Below are positions 23,788-31,379 of a DNA stretch of 31,404 nt, piece by piece. Origin of the DNA: Lentisphaeria bacterium (GTDB lineage Bacteria; Verrucomicrobiota; Lentisphaeria; Victivallales; Victivallaceae); contig CAAGDG010000062.1 of assembly GCA_900768515.1 (NCBI GenBank), forward strand, positions 1 to 31,404, given 5' to 3'. How positions within the stretch are numbered: position 1 is the stretch's first letter; every line of letters starts with the position of its first letter. Position numbers and translations under genes: made by a program. The notes under the pieces were generated by a model. That model did not search any database. It was not told where the DNA came from and saw only the letters and a program-made list of their open reading frames with translations.

Positions 23788-24425
23788 ACCGCTGCCGCAC
23801 CATTGCGCTGGAGAAGTGGCCGCGCCGTGCCATGTATGAATTTTACCGGACATTTGTTTCCGATGCGTTTGATGTGACGGCAACCGTGAATGCGGAGAAG
23901 CTTTACGCCCGGGCCCATGCCTGCGGCGACTCTTTTTTCCTGCTTTCCCTGTATGCGTTTCTGCGGGCGATGAACGCTTTCCCGGAGCTGCGGCAGCGGG
24001 AGGTCGCGGGCGAGGTCCTGGAGTTTGAAAAGGTGGCGGTGATGACGCCGATCATGACCCGGCGGGAGATGTTCCGGCAGATCTGGTGTGAATATGAGCC
24101 GGACTTCCCCCGGTTCCGGGCCGCCGCCGCTCCGAAGGTCGCCGCGGCGCGGGAGGGGGAGCCGGCGCCGATGAAGGATCACGGGGACGACTTTTTCTGT
24201 GCAAGCTGCGCGCCTTTTCTCCGGTTTGACGCGATTTCGCCCGCGGTGTACCGGCTCGATCAGACGATTCCGGTTCTGACCTGGGGAAAACTGGAAAATG
24301 GGGGGATTCCGGTCGGGGTCCGTTTCCACCACCGTTTTGTCGACGGACTCCACGTCGGGAGATTCTTCGACTTCGTGGAACAGGCTTTCGCCGAACCGGA
24401 ATCGCTCTACGATGAAGTACGTTGA
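23784..24425 (+). CDS. chloramphenicol-acetyltransferase-fold acyltransferase
   Basis: A 213-residue protein of the type-A CAT family. KWPRRAMYEFYRTF (11-24) is the typical opening, and the active-site motif HHRFVDG (182-188) provides the catalytic His183 and structural Asp187. Length equals classical CAT trimers. CAT-family proteins of anaerobes often acetylate substrates other than chloramphenicol or have unknown substrates, so antibiotic resistance should not be assumed. The region 110-140 is Ala/Glu-rich and diverged. GAAGG is 2-6 bases before the ATG, which overlaps the deaminase stop by 4 bases. It overlaps the next gene start (24412) by 14 bases. Confidence 0.85.
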   Translation: MNRCRTIALEKWPRRAMYEFYRTFVSDAFDVTATVNAEKLYARAHACGDSFFLLSLYAFLRAMNAFPELRQREVAGEVLEFEKVAVMTPIMTRREMFRQIWCEYEPDFPRFRAAAAPKVAAAREGEPAPMKDHGDDFFCASCAPFLRFDAISPAVYRLDQTIPVLTWGKLENGGIPVGVRFHHRFVDGLHVGRFFDFVEQAFAEPESLYDEVR

Positions 24426-25316
24426 ACCGCTGTTCCGGCCGCCGGCGGAGGCGGGAAGCCTGATCTTCCAGGTCGCATTCGGGTGTCCGCACAACCGCTG
24501 CCGGTTCTGCGGCATGTACAAGGGTGTCCGCACAACCGCTGCCGGTTCTGCGGCATGTACAAGGGCGTCCGCCACCGGCTGCGCCCAGAACCGGAGCTGC
24601 TTCAGGAAATCGCGGAAGCCGGCCGCCGCTGTCCCGGCGCCGTCCGTTTCTTTCTGGCCGACGGTGACGTGATGGCGCTTCCCTTCGAACGGCTGCGGCG
24701 CATTCTGCTGGCGATCCGGAGTGCGTTTCCGGCGGCCGCCCGGGTTGGCCTCTACGCCAACGGCAGTTCGATTCTGGCCCGGTCGGCAGGGGAACTGGCC
24801 GAACTGCGCGCGCTCGGACTTCACACGTTCTATCTCGGATTGGAGAGCGGCAGCCAGCCGCTTCTGGACCTCTTTGAGAAAGAGGAGTCGGTCGACGGTA
24901 TGGTTGAGGCGGTCCGCCGGGCGCGGGAAGCTGGGCTGCACGCCTCGGTGATGATTCTTCACGGACTGGCCCCGGCCGGAATGCGTGCCGGCCACGTCGA
25001 AGGAACCGCTGCGGCGCTCAACCGGATGCAGCCCAATCTGCTCTCTTCGTTGCGTTTCATTCCGGTTCCCGGATTGCCGCTGCCGGATGGGTACCGGCCG
25101 CCGTCGGAGTACGAGGCGGCGGAGGAGCTCCGTTCGATTCTGGCGCGGCTGGAACTCGGACGCACGGTCTTCCGTGCCGATCATGTTTCCAATTCGATTC
25201 CGCTGGCCGGCCGGTTCCCGAACGACCGGGAGCGGCTGGTCCGCCGCCTGGATGCGCTTCTGGCATCGGGAACGCTCGAACGCTCCGGCCCCGGCCGGCT
25301 GCCGCTTTCGCTCTGA
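24412..25316 (+). pseudogene. radical SAM protein, frame broken by a 41-bp tandem duplication
   Basis: From ATG 24412 the protein begins MKYVEPLFRPPAEAGSLI and reaches the cluster motif GCPHNRCRFCGMYKG. A 41-base unit is then repeated exactly (24481-24521 and 24522-24562) and the frame shifts, stopping at 24672 after 86 residues. The downstream frame, which regains CPHNRCRFCGMYKG from the second copy, runs intact to 25316 (FFLADGDVMALPFERLRR, YANGSSI, FYLGLESGSQPLL, ILHGLAPAG). With one copy removed the gene is exactly 288 codons and complete. The family resembles COG1032-type radical SAM enzymes of unknown substrate with a CX3CX2C [4Fe-4S] site. A GTG at 24483 could start a shorter product that retains the cysteines, but lacks a ribosome site. 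Confidence 0.85.
24481..24562 (+). repeat. perfect 41-bp tandem duplication
   Basis: Two identical 41-base copies, 24481-24521 and 24522-24562. The sequence after copy 2 (GGGCGTCCGC, 24563-24572) differs by one base from the first ten bases of the unit (GGGTGTCCGC), giving the short homology that could have seeded slippage or unequal exchange. Unit length is not a multiple of three. Confidence 0.97.
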
Positions 25317-25343
25317 GAATGCAAGCCCGGGGGGAGGGGCCTC

Positions 25344-25862
25344 CTATCGGCCTTCCGCCCGCCAGCGGCCGATCGGCATTTCGACGGCGCGACCCGCCGC
25401 CAGCGAGGCGGGCAGGTCGAGGATCCTCTGGTTGGAACTGCCGCGGAAGCGGAGCAGCAGGTTCTTCTTGAGCCGGTCGAAGCGGCCGTCGACCAGCACG
25501 TCGGCCAGGCGGAGCAGTGCGGCGGTCTCCGGTTCGGGTGCGGCGAGCAGCTCCTCGAAGGTGTAGCCGGAATAGATGGCCAGTTCGTAACCGTTCTCCC
25601 GGATCCAGGCGGCGAGCGGGAGCAGTCCGGCGGCCTGCAGAAACGGTTCTCCGCCTGAAAAGGTCACTCCCCGGAGCAGGGGGTTGCGCCGGATCATGGC
25701 GGCGATCTCCTCCGGTTCGAAGTCGCGGCCGACCCCCGGCTCCCAGGTCTCCGGATTCTGGCAGTCGCGGCAGTGGTGGAGACACCCCTGCGTGAAGACC
25801 ACGAACCGCAGGCCGGGGCCGTTGGTGATGGAGTCGTTTTCAAAACCGGCGACGTTGATCAT
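25344..25862 (-). CDS. nrdG: anaerobic ribonucleotide reductase activating enzyme NrdG
   Basis: A 172-residue radical SAM activase that uses a [4Fe-4S] cluster and S-adenosylmethionine to install the glycyl radical on NrdD. The cluster cysteines are Cys27, Cys31 and Cys34 (QGCLHHCRDCQN), preceded by ENDSITNGPGLRFVVF, and the SAM-binding motif is TFSGGEPFLQ. Length matches the family. GGAG lies about 8 bases before the ATG. It follows nrdD in the same direction by 63 bases containing a GC-rich hairpin (25879-25899), the standard nrdDG arrangement. Confidence 0.95.
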   Translation of the reverse strand: MINVAGFENDSITNGPGLRFVVFTQGCLHHCRDCQNPETWEPGVGRDFEPEEIAAMIRRNPLLRGVTFSGGEPFLQAAGLLPLAAWIRENGYELAIYSGYTFEELLAAPEPETAALLRLADVLVDGRFDRLKKNLLLRFRGSSNQRILDLPASLAAGRAVEMPIGRWRAEGR

Positions 25863-25878
25863 GGCGAAACTCCGTCGC

Positions 25879-25899
25879 CCCTCCCGGACTTCGGGAGGG
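25879..25899. other. hairpin between nrdD and nrdG
   Basis: CCCTCCCG (25879-25886) pairs with CGGGAGGG (25892-25899) around a 5-base loop. It lies in the nrdD-nrdG gap, 17 bases upstream of the nrdG start codon. No T run follows on the minus strand. It may attenuate or lower nrdG expression relative to nrdD. Confidence 0.45.
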
Positions 25900-25925
25900 A
25901 CGGTTGGGGAAGGGGGGAACCAGGT

Positions 25926-28256
25926 TCAGAGCCGGACGCCGGAGTGCTTGACCCGGTCGTGCTCTTCGGCGCGTTTGGCGTCGTTGAACCGTTCGAGGGT
26001 TCCGACCAGGTAGCCGGTGATCCGGCGGATCCGTTCGAAACCGACTCCGCCGTCGCTCTCGCGCCGGTGACATTTCGGACAGACCTCTCCGATGATGCCG
26101 TTGTAGCCGCAGAGCGGGTCGCGGTCGACCGGATGATTGATCGAGCCGTATCCGATTCCGGCGTCGTGCATGGCGCGGACCACGGTTTCGAACGCTTCCG
26201 GGTTTTCGCAGGTGTCTCCGTCGAGTTCGACGTAGGAGATGTGTCCGGCGTTGGTCAGCGCATGGTAGGGGGCCTCCTTCGCAATCTTGTCGAAGGCGGA
26301 GATCGGGAACCGGACCGGAATGTGGAAGCTGTTGGTGTAGTACTCCTTGTCGGTCACGCCCGGAATGGTGCCGTATTTCTTTCGGTCCATCCGGACGAAC
26401 CGGCCGGAGAGCCCCTCCGCCCGCGTCGCCAGCAGCGTGTAGTTCATGCCGGTCTTCTCGGAGAGCCGGTCGGTGAAGTCGCGCATCCGCCCGACGATGG
26501 CCAGTCCCTTCTGCTGCATCTCATCGCTTTCGCCGTGATGGTGGCCGTAGAGCGCGGTCAGCGTTTCGGCCAGGCCGATGAAGCCGATGGAGAGGGTGCC
26601 GTGCTTGAGCACTTCGCGGATTTCATCGTTGGGACCGAGTTTTTCGGAGTCGATCCAGACCCCCTGGCCCATCAGGAAGGGGAAGTTGCGGACCCGCTTC
26701 TTCGCCTGGATTTCGAAACGGTCGGAGAGCTGGCGGGCGACCAGTTCCATCATCGCGTCGAGTTTGGAGAAGAAGAGTTTCTCATCGCCGTTCGCCTCGA
26801 TCGCCAGCCGGGGCAGGTTGATCGAGGTGAAGGAGAGGTTGCCCCGGCCGTTGGTGATCTGACGGCTTTTGTCGTAGACGTTGCCGATCACCCGGGTGCG
26901 GCAGCCCATGTAGGCGATTTCGGTCTCGGGGTGTCCCTCGCGGTAGTACTGCAGATTGAAGGGGGCGTCCACAAACGAGAAGTTCGGGAAGAGCCGCTTC
27001 GCGCTGACGCGGCAGGCCAGCTGGAAGAGATCGTAGTTGGGTTCGCCCGGATTGTAGTTGATCCCCTCCTTGACCCGGAAGATGTGGATCGGGAAGATCG
27101 GCGTCTCCCCGTGGCCGAGTCCGGCCTCGGTCGCGAGCAGCACGTTGCGGATGACCATGCGCCCTTCCGGAGTGGTGTCCATTCCGTAGTTGATCGAGCT
27201 GAACGGCGTCTGGGCGCCGGCCCGCGAATGCATGGTGTTGAGGTTGTGGATCAGCGCCTCCATCGCCTGGTAGGTGGCATGATCGGTCTCCGGAACGCTG
27301 TTGCCGCGGGCGAACGCCTGCGCTTTTTCCGCGGCCTCCGGGCCGATCAGCAGCGCGAGCTTGGCCGCTTCGAGGCGGTCGTATTCCGGGTCGCCGCCGA
27401 GGGTCGGGGCGCGTCCGGAGGTGGCCTGGATCTCGGCGGCCATGTCTTTGAACGCCTGAAGTTCGAGGCGGCGTTCCGGTGCGAGCAGCTGAGCCGCCTT
27501 GCAGAGGTTGACCAGGTGGTTTTTCCGGTAGGTTTTGGCGACGCCGGGGGCGAGGCCGTAGTCGAAGTTCACGATGCTCTGCCCGCCGTGCTGATCGTTC
27601 TGGTTGGACTGGATCGCGATGCAGGCGAGCGCCGAATAACTCTGGATGTCGTTGGGTTCGCGCAGAAACCCGTGCCCGGTCGAAAAGCCCCCTTTGAAGA
27701 GCTTCAGCAGGTCGATCTGGCAGCAGGTGGTGGTCAGCGCGTAGAAGTCGAAGTCGTGGATGTGGATGTCGCCGTTGTGGTGGGCTTCGGCCTGTTCCGG
27801 CGTGAGCAGATGCTTTTCGTAATAGTCCTTGGCGCCTTCGCAGCCGTACTTGAGCATGGTGCCCATCGCGGTGTCTCCGTCGATGTTGGCGTTGTCGCGC
27901 TTCATGTCGGAGTTGTTGGCGTCGGTGAAGGTCAGTTCGTCGAAAATGCGCATCAGCCGGGTTTTCTTCTCGCGGGTGCGGGTGCGCTCGGCCCGGTAGA
28001 GGATGTAGCTCTTTGCGGCGTTTTCGAAGCCGTGACGCATCAGGGCGACTTCGACCGCGTCCTGGATCTCCTCCACCTGCGGAATCTTGCCGGTGTTCTT
28101 CTCCTGCAGAATCCGTTCGACGTCGTTGGCGACTTCGACCGCCGCCTCCGGGCCTCCTTCGCGGGTCGCCTCCATCGCTTTGAGGATGGCGTTGGCGATC
28201 TTCGTTTCATCGTACAAAACCACGCGGCCGTCGCGCTTTATGATATTTTTCAGCAT
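25926..28256 (-). CDS. nrdD: anaerobic ribonucleoside-triphosphate reductase NrdD
   Basis: A 776-residue class III reductase making deoxynucleotides without oxygen. An N-terminal ATP-cone (IKRDGRVVLYDETKIANAIL, residues 6-25, to about 95) gives allosteric control. The barrel contains HHNGDIHIHDFDFY, TTTCCQIDL and GGQSIVNFDYG. Near the C-terminus RRITGYLVGT holds the radical glycine, Gly748. The zinc region DPLCGYNGIIGEVCPKC shows three cysteines where many NrdDs have four (Asp sits at the first position). The start is followed by the ATP-cone without extension. It is expressed with nrdG from a promoter overlaid with NrdR-box-like sites. Confidence 0.97.
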   Translation of the reverse strand: MLKNIIKRDGRVVLYDETKIANAILKAMEATREGGPEAAVEVANDVERILQEKNTGKIPQVEEIQDAVEVALMRHGFENAAKSYILYRAERTRTREKKTRLMRIFDELTFTDANNSDMKRDNANIDGDTAMGTMLKYGCEGAKDYYEKHLLTPEQAEAHHNGDIHIHDFDFYALTTTCCQIDLLKLFKGGFSTGHGFLREPNDIQSYSALACIAIQSNQNDQHGGQSIVNFDYGLAPGVAKTYRKNHLVNLCKAAQLLAPERRLELQAFKDMAAEIQATSGRAPTLGGDPEYDRLEAAKLALLIGPEAAEKAQAFARGNSVPETDHATYQAMEALIHNLNTMHSRAGAQTPFSSINYGMDTTPEGRMVIRNVLLATEAGLGHGETPIFPIHIFRVKEGINYNPGEPNYDLFQLACRVSAKRLFPNFSFVDAPFNLQYYREGHPETEIAYMGCRTRVIGNVYDKSRQITNGRGNLSFTSINLPRLAIEANGDEKLFFSKLDAMMELVARQLSDRFEIQAKKRVRNFPFLMGQGVWIDSEKLGPNDEIREVLKHGTLSIGFIGLAETLTALYGHHHGESDEMQQKGLAIVGRMRDFTDRLSEKTGMNYTLLATRAEGLSGRFVRMDRKKYGTIPGVTDKEYYTNSFHIPVRFPISAFDKIAKEAPYHALTNAGHISYVELDGDTCENPEAFETVVRAMHDAGIGYGSINHPVDRDPLCGYNGIIGEVCPKCHRRESDGGVGFERIRRITGYLVGTLERFNDAKRAEEHDRVKHSGVRL

Positions 28257-28276
28257 GTCGGGTCTCTCTCTTGAAA

Positions 28277-28292
28277 ATACTATATCTTGTGG
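28277..28292. promoter_or_regulatory. NrdR-box-like site 1
   Basis: ATACTATATCTTGTGG matches 13 of 16 positions of the NrdR box consensus acaCwAtATaTwGtgt. It lies just downstream of the nrdD -10 box, over the expected transcription start. Confidence 0.65.
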
Positions 28293-28304
28293 TTGTGGGG
28301 GCTA

Positions 28305-28332
28305 AATATATCCCATATCTTGTGATTTTCAA
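28305..28332 (-). promoter_or_regulatory. nrdD promoter
   Basis: Minus strand TTGAAA (28332-28327), 16-base spacer, TATATT (28310-28305). The spacer coincides with NrdR-box-like site 2, and site 1 covers the start region. Confidence 0.6.
28310..28325. promoter_or_regulatory. NrdR-box-like site 2
   Basis: ATCCCATATCTTGTGA matches about 10 of 16 consensus positions and shares ATATCTTGTG with site 1. The centres are 33 bp apart, close to three helical turns, as in known paired NrdR boxes. Confidence 0.55.
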
Positions 28333-28426
28333 ACTGTTTTTTCATAAAAAAGAAATTTTCCGGGATGGGGAATTCCGGTGTGAAAATCGTTTCATCGCGG
28401 AGAATGAAAGAGTTGGCGGCGCCGGA

Positions 28427-29842
28427 TCAGCGCCCGCTTTTTCTGCGCAGCCAGCCGGGGCCGGAAACCGGGGCTCCGGCGGATTTCCCGAGGAAAGCGG
28501 CGACCGCGTCGAATTCGCTCTGCCCGGTGACGCGCCAGCTGCGGCCGGGCTGGTCGAGCAGTGGACGGAGTGTCCGGCTCGACGTCAGCGTGTAGTCGGT
28601 CAGGGCGAGGGTGAGCCGTTCCGGGGCGTCGATCCCGAGCAGGTTTCCGGATCGGTCGGCGGTTGCCGCGATTCCGGTGAAGGTGGGGACGCTGCGCCGG
28701 CGGGAAGCCGATTCGAGCAGTTCGACGATCAGTTCGCGCAGCTCATCGCGGGAGAGTTCGATGACGCAGATCCGGTTGGGGTAAGGCAGCAGCTGGTGGA
28801 GGGTCGCCGGCGTAACCTGCCGGGGAATCTCCTTTTCGAGGGCTGAGGCGCAGAAGAGTGCGGCGTCGGCTCCGGTCACCTCCCGCAGCGCCGCCGCTCC
28901 GAGCGCTCCGAATGGCGAGTTGAATTCGCGTTTCCGCGGCAGCCGGAGCGGTTCCGGAGTGGTTGCGATCGGCCTGGTGGCGGCGGTCTCGACCGCCCGG
29001 CGTGCCCGTTCGAGCCGTTCGCGCAGTTCGGGGGAGGGGCGGCGGGCCGGATCGGGCCGGACCAGTGCGGAATCGATTCGGAGCAGTTCCCGGGTTTCGT
29101 CGTCGAATTCGGCGCGGATCTGTGCGAAACAGGCGGCGTGGCTGCCCGGCTGTACGAACCAGGCGTTTCCGACCCGTTCTCCGGCATGTTCCTCGTGACT
29201 GTGACCGCCGATGACCAGATCGATTTCAGGGAATTCGCGCAGCAGTTTCCAGAGCGGTCCCGCCGCGGAGTAGAGTCCGTTGTGCCAGGCGAGCACCACC
29301 AGATCGGGATGCGCGCGCCGGATTTCGGGCATCACCCGGCGGAGCGCGGTTGCGGGAGCGAGGAATTCCGCCCCTTCACCGGGGAGCATCCGCAGCGGCA
29401 TCTTCGGATCGGTCAATCCGATCAGCGCGACGGTGATTTCGCCGCGCCGGAGCAGTCTCCACGGCGCCGGACGGAGCGCCCGGAACTCCCAGTCGGCTCC
29501 AAGCGCCTCTCCCCGGAAGGCGCGGACAAGATCGGAGAAGGGTTCAAACCCAAGCTCGAAGTCGTGGTTGCCCGCCACCCAGAAATCGAACTTCGCGCGG
29601 TTGAGCAGTTCGATCATGGTTCCGCCGCGGTCGAAGCGGGAGAGCACACTTCCCTGGATCGTGTCGCCGCAGTCGATCCGGATCGCTTCAGTTCCGGCTG
29701 CGTCGAGCTGCGGCAGGAGGGCGGCGAACTCCTCCGCCCGGCCGTGAAGATCGCTGGTGGCGAGAATTTCCACCGTCGCGGCCGGGATCCGGATGGCGGC
29801 GAGCAGCAGCGCCAGAATTGCGGGAAGGGTGCGCATCATCAT
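28427..29842 (-). CDS. exported 5'-nucleotidase/UDP-sugar hydrolase-like (UshA family)
   Basis: A 471-residue periplasmic nucleotidase. It has a signal peptide (hydrophobic 6-20, ending PAA-TV). The metal-binding N-terminal domain shows ATSDLHGR (28-35), CGDTIQGS, AGNHDFELG, LAWHNG and GGHSHEE, the complete set for this family. The C-terminal substrate domain begins near residue 300 (FNSPFGALGAAALREVTGADAALF) and contains LPYPNRICVIELSRDELREL, as in UshA/YfkN-type proteins. It would release nucleosides and phosphate from external nucleotides. The minus promoter TTGAAA-N17-TACTGT (29909-29881) lies upstream. The ribosome site is weak (TAAAG). Confidence 0.92.
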   Translation of the reverse strand: MMMRTLPAILALLLAAIRIPAATVEILATSDLHGRAEEFAALLPQLDAAGTEAIRIDCGDTIQGSVLSRFDRGGTMIELLNRAKFDFWVAGNHDFELGFEPFSDLVRAFRGEALGADWEFRALRPAPWRLLRRGEITVALIGLTDPKMPLRMLPGEGAEFLAPATALRRVMPEIRRAHPDLVVLAWHNGLYSAAGPLWKLLREFPEIDLVIGGHSHEEHAGERVGNAWFVQPGSHAACFAQIRAEFDDETRELLRIDSALVRPDPARRPSPELRERLERARRAVETAATRPIATTPEPLRLPRKREFNSPFGALGAAALREVTGADAALFCASALEKEIPRQVTPATLHQLLPYPNRICVIELSRDELRELIVELLESASRRRSVPTFTGIAATADRSGNLLGIDAPERLTLALTDYTLTSSRTLRPLLDQPGRSWRVTGQSEFDAVAAFLGKSAGAPVSGPGWLRRKSGR

Positions 29843-29880
29843 TTCTTTACAGGTGTGGAATTGTCAGGAACCGTCACGGA

Positions 29881-29909
29881 ACAGTATCGCGACTCCGCCG
29901 GTTTTTCAA
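29881..29909 (-). promoter_or_regulatory. possible promoter of the nucleotidase
   Basis: Minus strand TTGAAA (29909-29904), 17-base spacer, TACTGT (29886-29881), about 40 bases before the start. Confidence 0.3.
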
Positions 29910-29952
29910 ACGCGGATCGCTGGAATTTTTCTGATTTTGTCGTGTTTCCGGC

Positions 29953-29982
29953 TTGACGAATCGGAAATCGGAGGCATATTAA
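29953..29982 (+). promoter_or_regulatory. promoter of the small basic protein gene
   Basis: TTGACG (29953-29958), 18-base spacer, TATTAA (29977-29982). This leaves a leader of about 70 bases before the ATG at 30058. Confidence 0.45.
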
Positions 29983-30057
29983 TAACCGTTGCCGTTTGGC
30001 GGCACCATTTTACGGACAAGAGCAAAAAGCGAAATTTCAATAGAACGAGGTAGAAAC

Positions 30058-30213
30058 ATGTCCCAGCATCCGAGTCTCCGGGTCGGCGGAAAGATCCGCA
30101 AAATCCGCAATGTGATGAAACGCTACGAGCGGTTGAATGTGCTCCGCGCCGAAGGCCGGATTCCCGAGGACAAGGTTCTCGGGCTGCCGAAGACCAAGCC
30201 GGTTGAGAACTGA
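30058..30213 (+). CDS. small basic protein of the PVC superphylum (TIGR04137 type)
   Basis: A 51-residue, Lys/Arg-rich protein: MSQHPSLRVGGKIRKIRNVM, then KRYERLNVLRAEGR and VLGLPKTKP. This is the 'small basic protein' family restricted to Verrucomicrobia, Lentisphaerae and Chlamydiae, suspected from its composition to bind RNA or the ribosome; its function is not established. It stands as a single gene with its own promoter, a GAGG ribosome site and a strong terminator directly behind, an arrangement typical of highly expressed ribosomal-type genes. It is the best taxonomic marker in the window. Confidence 0.9.
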   Translation: MSQHPSLRVGGKIRKIRNVMKRYERLNVLRAEGRIPEDKVLGLPKTKPVEN

Positions 30214-30233
30214 GTCGGCCGGTTGTTGTGAAG

Positions 30234-30273
30234 AACGCGGGGCGGATTGATCCGTTCCGCGTTTTTTCTTTTT
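30234..30273 (+). terminator. rho-independent terminator of the small basic protein gene
   Basis: A 13-bp stem with two G-U pairs (30234-30246 with 30251-30263) and loop TTGA is followed by T6-C-T5. It lies 20 bases after the stop, isolating the gene from the kinase gene that starts 25 bases further on. Confidence 0.85.
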
Positions 30274-30297
30274 CGAGCGGCGGGGAGGGGAGAAGAG

Positions 30298-31263
30298 ATG
30301 GAACCGGCCAATTTTGACGGGCTGACGCCCGATGCGGTGTTCACTGCTGCGGAACAGGCGCTCGGCGGCCGCTTCTCCGGGGTTCTGATGCCGCTGCACA
30401 GCTACATCAACCGGGTCTACGAGGTCGAGCGGAGCGACGACCGGGCGCGGTTCATCCTCAAATTCTACCGTCCGGGCCGCTGGAGCCGCGAGGCTCTGCT
30501 GGAGGAGCACCTCTTCACCCTCGAATGCCGTTCCGCCGAAATCCCGGTGGTCACTCCGCTGCGGCTCAACTCCGGCGGAACGCTGGGGGAGACGCCGGAA
30601 GGGTTCCGGTTCGCGGCGTTTCCCAAGCGGTGGGGCCGGATTCTGGAGGTCGACTCCCCGGAGGTGTGGACCCGGCTCGGCGCACTGCTCGGCAGGGTCC
30701 ACAACGTCGGCGAGCGGCGGAGCGCCCCGGCGCGGCTGCGCCTCGATCCCAGGGAAACCACGCTGCGGGAGGCGGCGCGGCTGCTCTGCACGGGCGCGGC
30801 CTCTCCGAACGTTGTGCGCCGGCTGGAACCGGTGCTCAAGGGGCTGCTTGACGTATTGTTCCGGCGCTGGCGCCCCTCCGAATCGATCCGGCTCCATGGC
30901 GACTGCCACAAGGGGAATGTCCTCTGCCGTCCGGAGGAGGGGTTGATGCTGATCGATTTCGACGACATGCTCACCGGACCGCCGGTTCAGGACCTCTGGC
31001 TGCTGCTGCCGGGGCCGCCCGGAGAGTGCGCGCGCGAGCTGGAATTGCTGCTGGAGGGATATGAGCAGTTCCGGCGGTTCGACCGCTCTTCGCTCGACCA
31101 GATCGAACTGCTCCGCGCGATGCGGATGATCTACTTTCTGGACTGGTGCGGCCGCCAGCGGGGCGACGCCAACTTCGAGGAACGCTGTCCCGGCTGGGGA
31201 AGCGACGCTTTCTGGCACGCGGAGATCGCGCAGCTGGAGGAGCAGCTTGAACGGATCCGCTGA
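30298..31263 (+). CDS. srkA: SrkA/YihE-like stress-response kinase (aminoglycoside phosphotransferase fold)
   Basis: A 321-residue kinase matching E. coli SrkA (YihE). SYINRVYEVE (35-44), the ATP-binding Lys55 in FILKFYRPGRWS and EEHLFTLE are all family segments. The catalytic loop is HGDCHKGN (200-207) with Asp202 and Asn207, and the metal site is IDFDD (219-223), followed by GPPVQDLWLLL. SrkA phosphorylates Ser/Thr proteins and protects cells from envelope stress and programmed death pathways; that role here is by homology. GGGGAGGGGA is the ribosome site for the ATG at 30298. No promoter is obvious in the 30 bases after the preceding terminator, so read-through or an embedded promoter is needed. 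Confidence 0.88.
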   Translation: MEPANFDGLTPDAVFTAAEQALGGRFSGVLMPLHSYINRVYEVERSDDRARFILKFYRPGRWSREALLEEHLFTLECRSAEIPVVTPLRLNSGGTLGETPEGFRFAAFPKRWGRILEVDSPEVWTRLGALLGRVHNVGERRSAPARLRLDPRETTLREAARLLCTGAASPNVVRRLEPVLKGLLDVLFRRWRPSESIRLHGDCHKGNVLCRPEEGLMLIDFDDMLTGPPVQDLWLLLPGPPGECARELELLLEGYEQFRRFDRSSLDQIELLRAMRMIYFLDWCGRQRGDANFEERCPGWGSDAFWHAEIAQLEEQLERIR

Positions 31264-31307
31264 CCGTCACCCCCTCCGGCGAATCGGGAAAAATCGCGCC
31301 GCCTTCC

Positions 31308-31336
31308 TTGAAAAAGAAAGATTGCGGTGTTACCTT
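31308..31336 (+). promoter_or_regulatory. possible promoter of the gene at the right edge
   Basis: TTGAAA (31308-31313), 17-base spacer, TACCTT (31331-31336). The -10 box is poor. Confidence 0.25.
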
Positions 31337-31379
31337 AAGCGGCAGGGTAACCAGTTGAATTTACAGCAGGAGGTTGGAA

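Noticed and set aside
23784..24425. chloramphenicol resistance gene
   Set aside because: CAT fold and HHxxxDG motif are present, but sequence is diverged and such proteins in anaerobes are often not resistance enzymes; only the fold is claimed.
24481..24572. short CRISPR-like or repeat array
   Set aside because: Only two head-to-tail copies without spacers; a simple tandem duplication.
24412..24672. 86-residue standalone protein from the radical SAM start
   Set aside because: Sequence after the repeat is frameshifted nonsense relative to the intact downstream frame; it is a truncation product, not a separate gene.
25773..28274. 833-codon plus-strand open frame opposite nrdD
   Set aside because: Shadow of a highly conserved gene in GC-rich DNA; the translation has no recognisable domain and is rich in Val/Gly/Arg from reversed codons.
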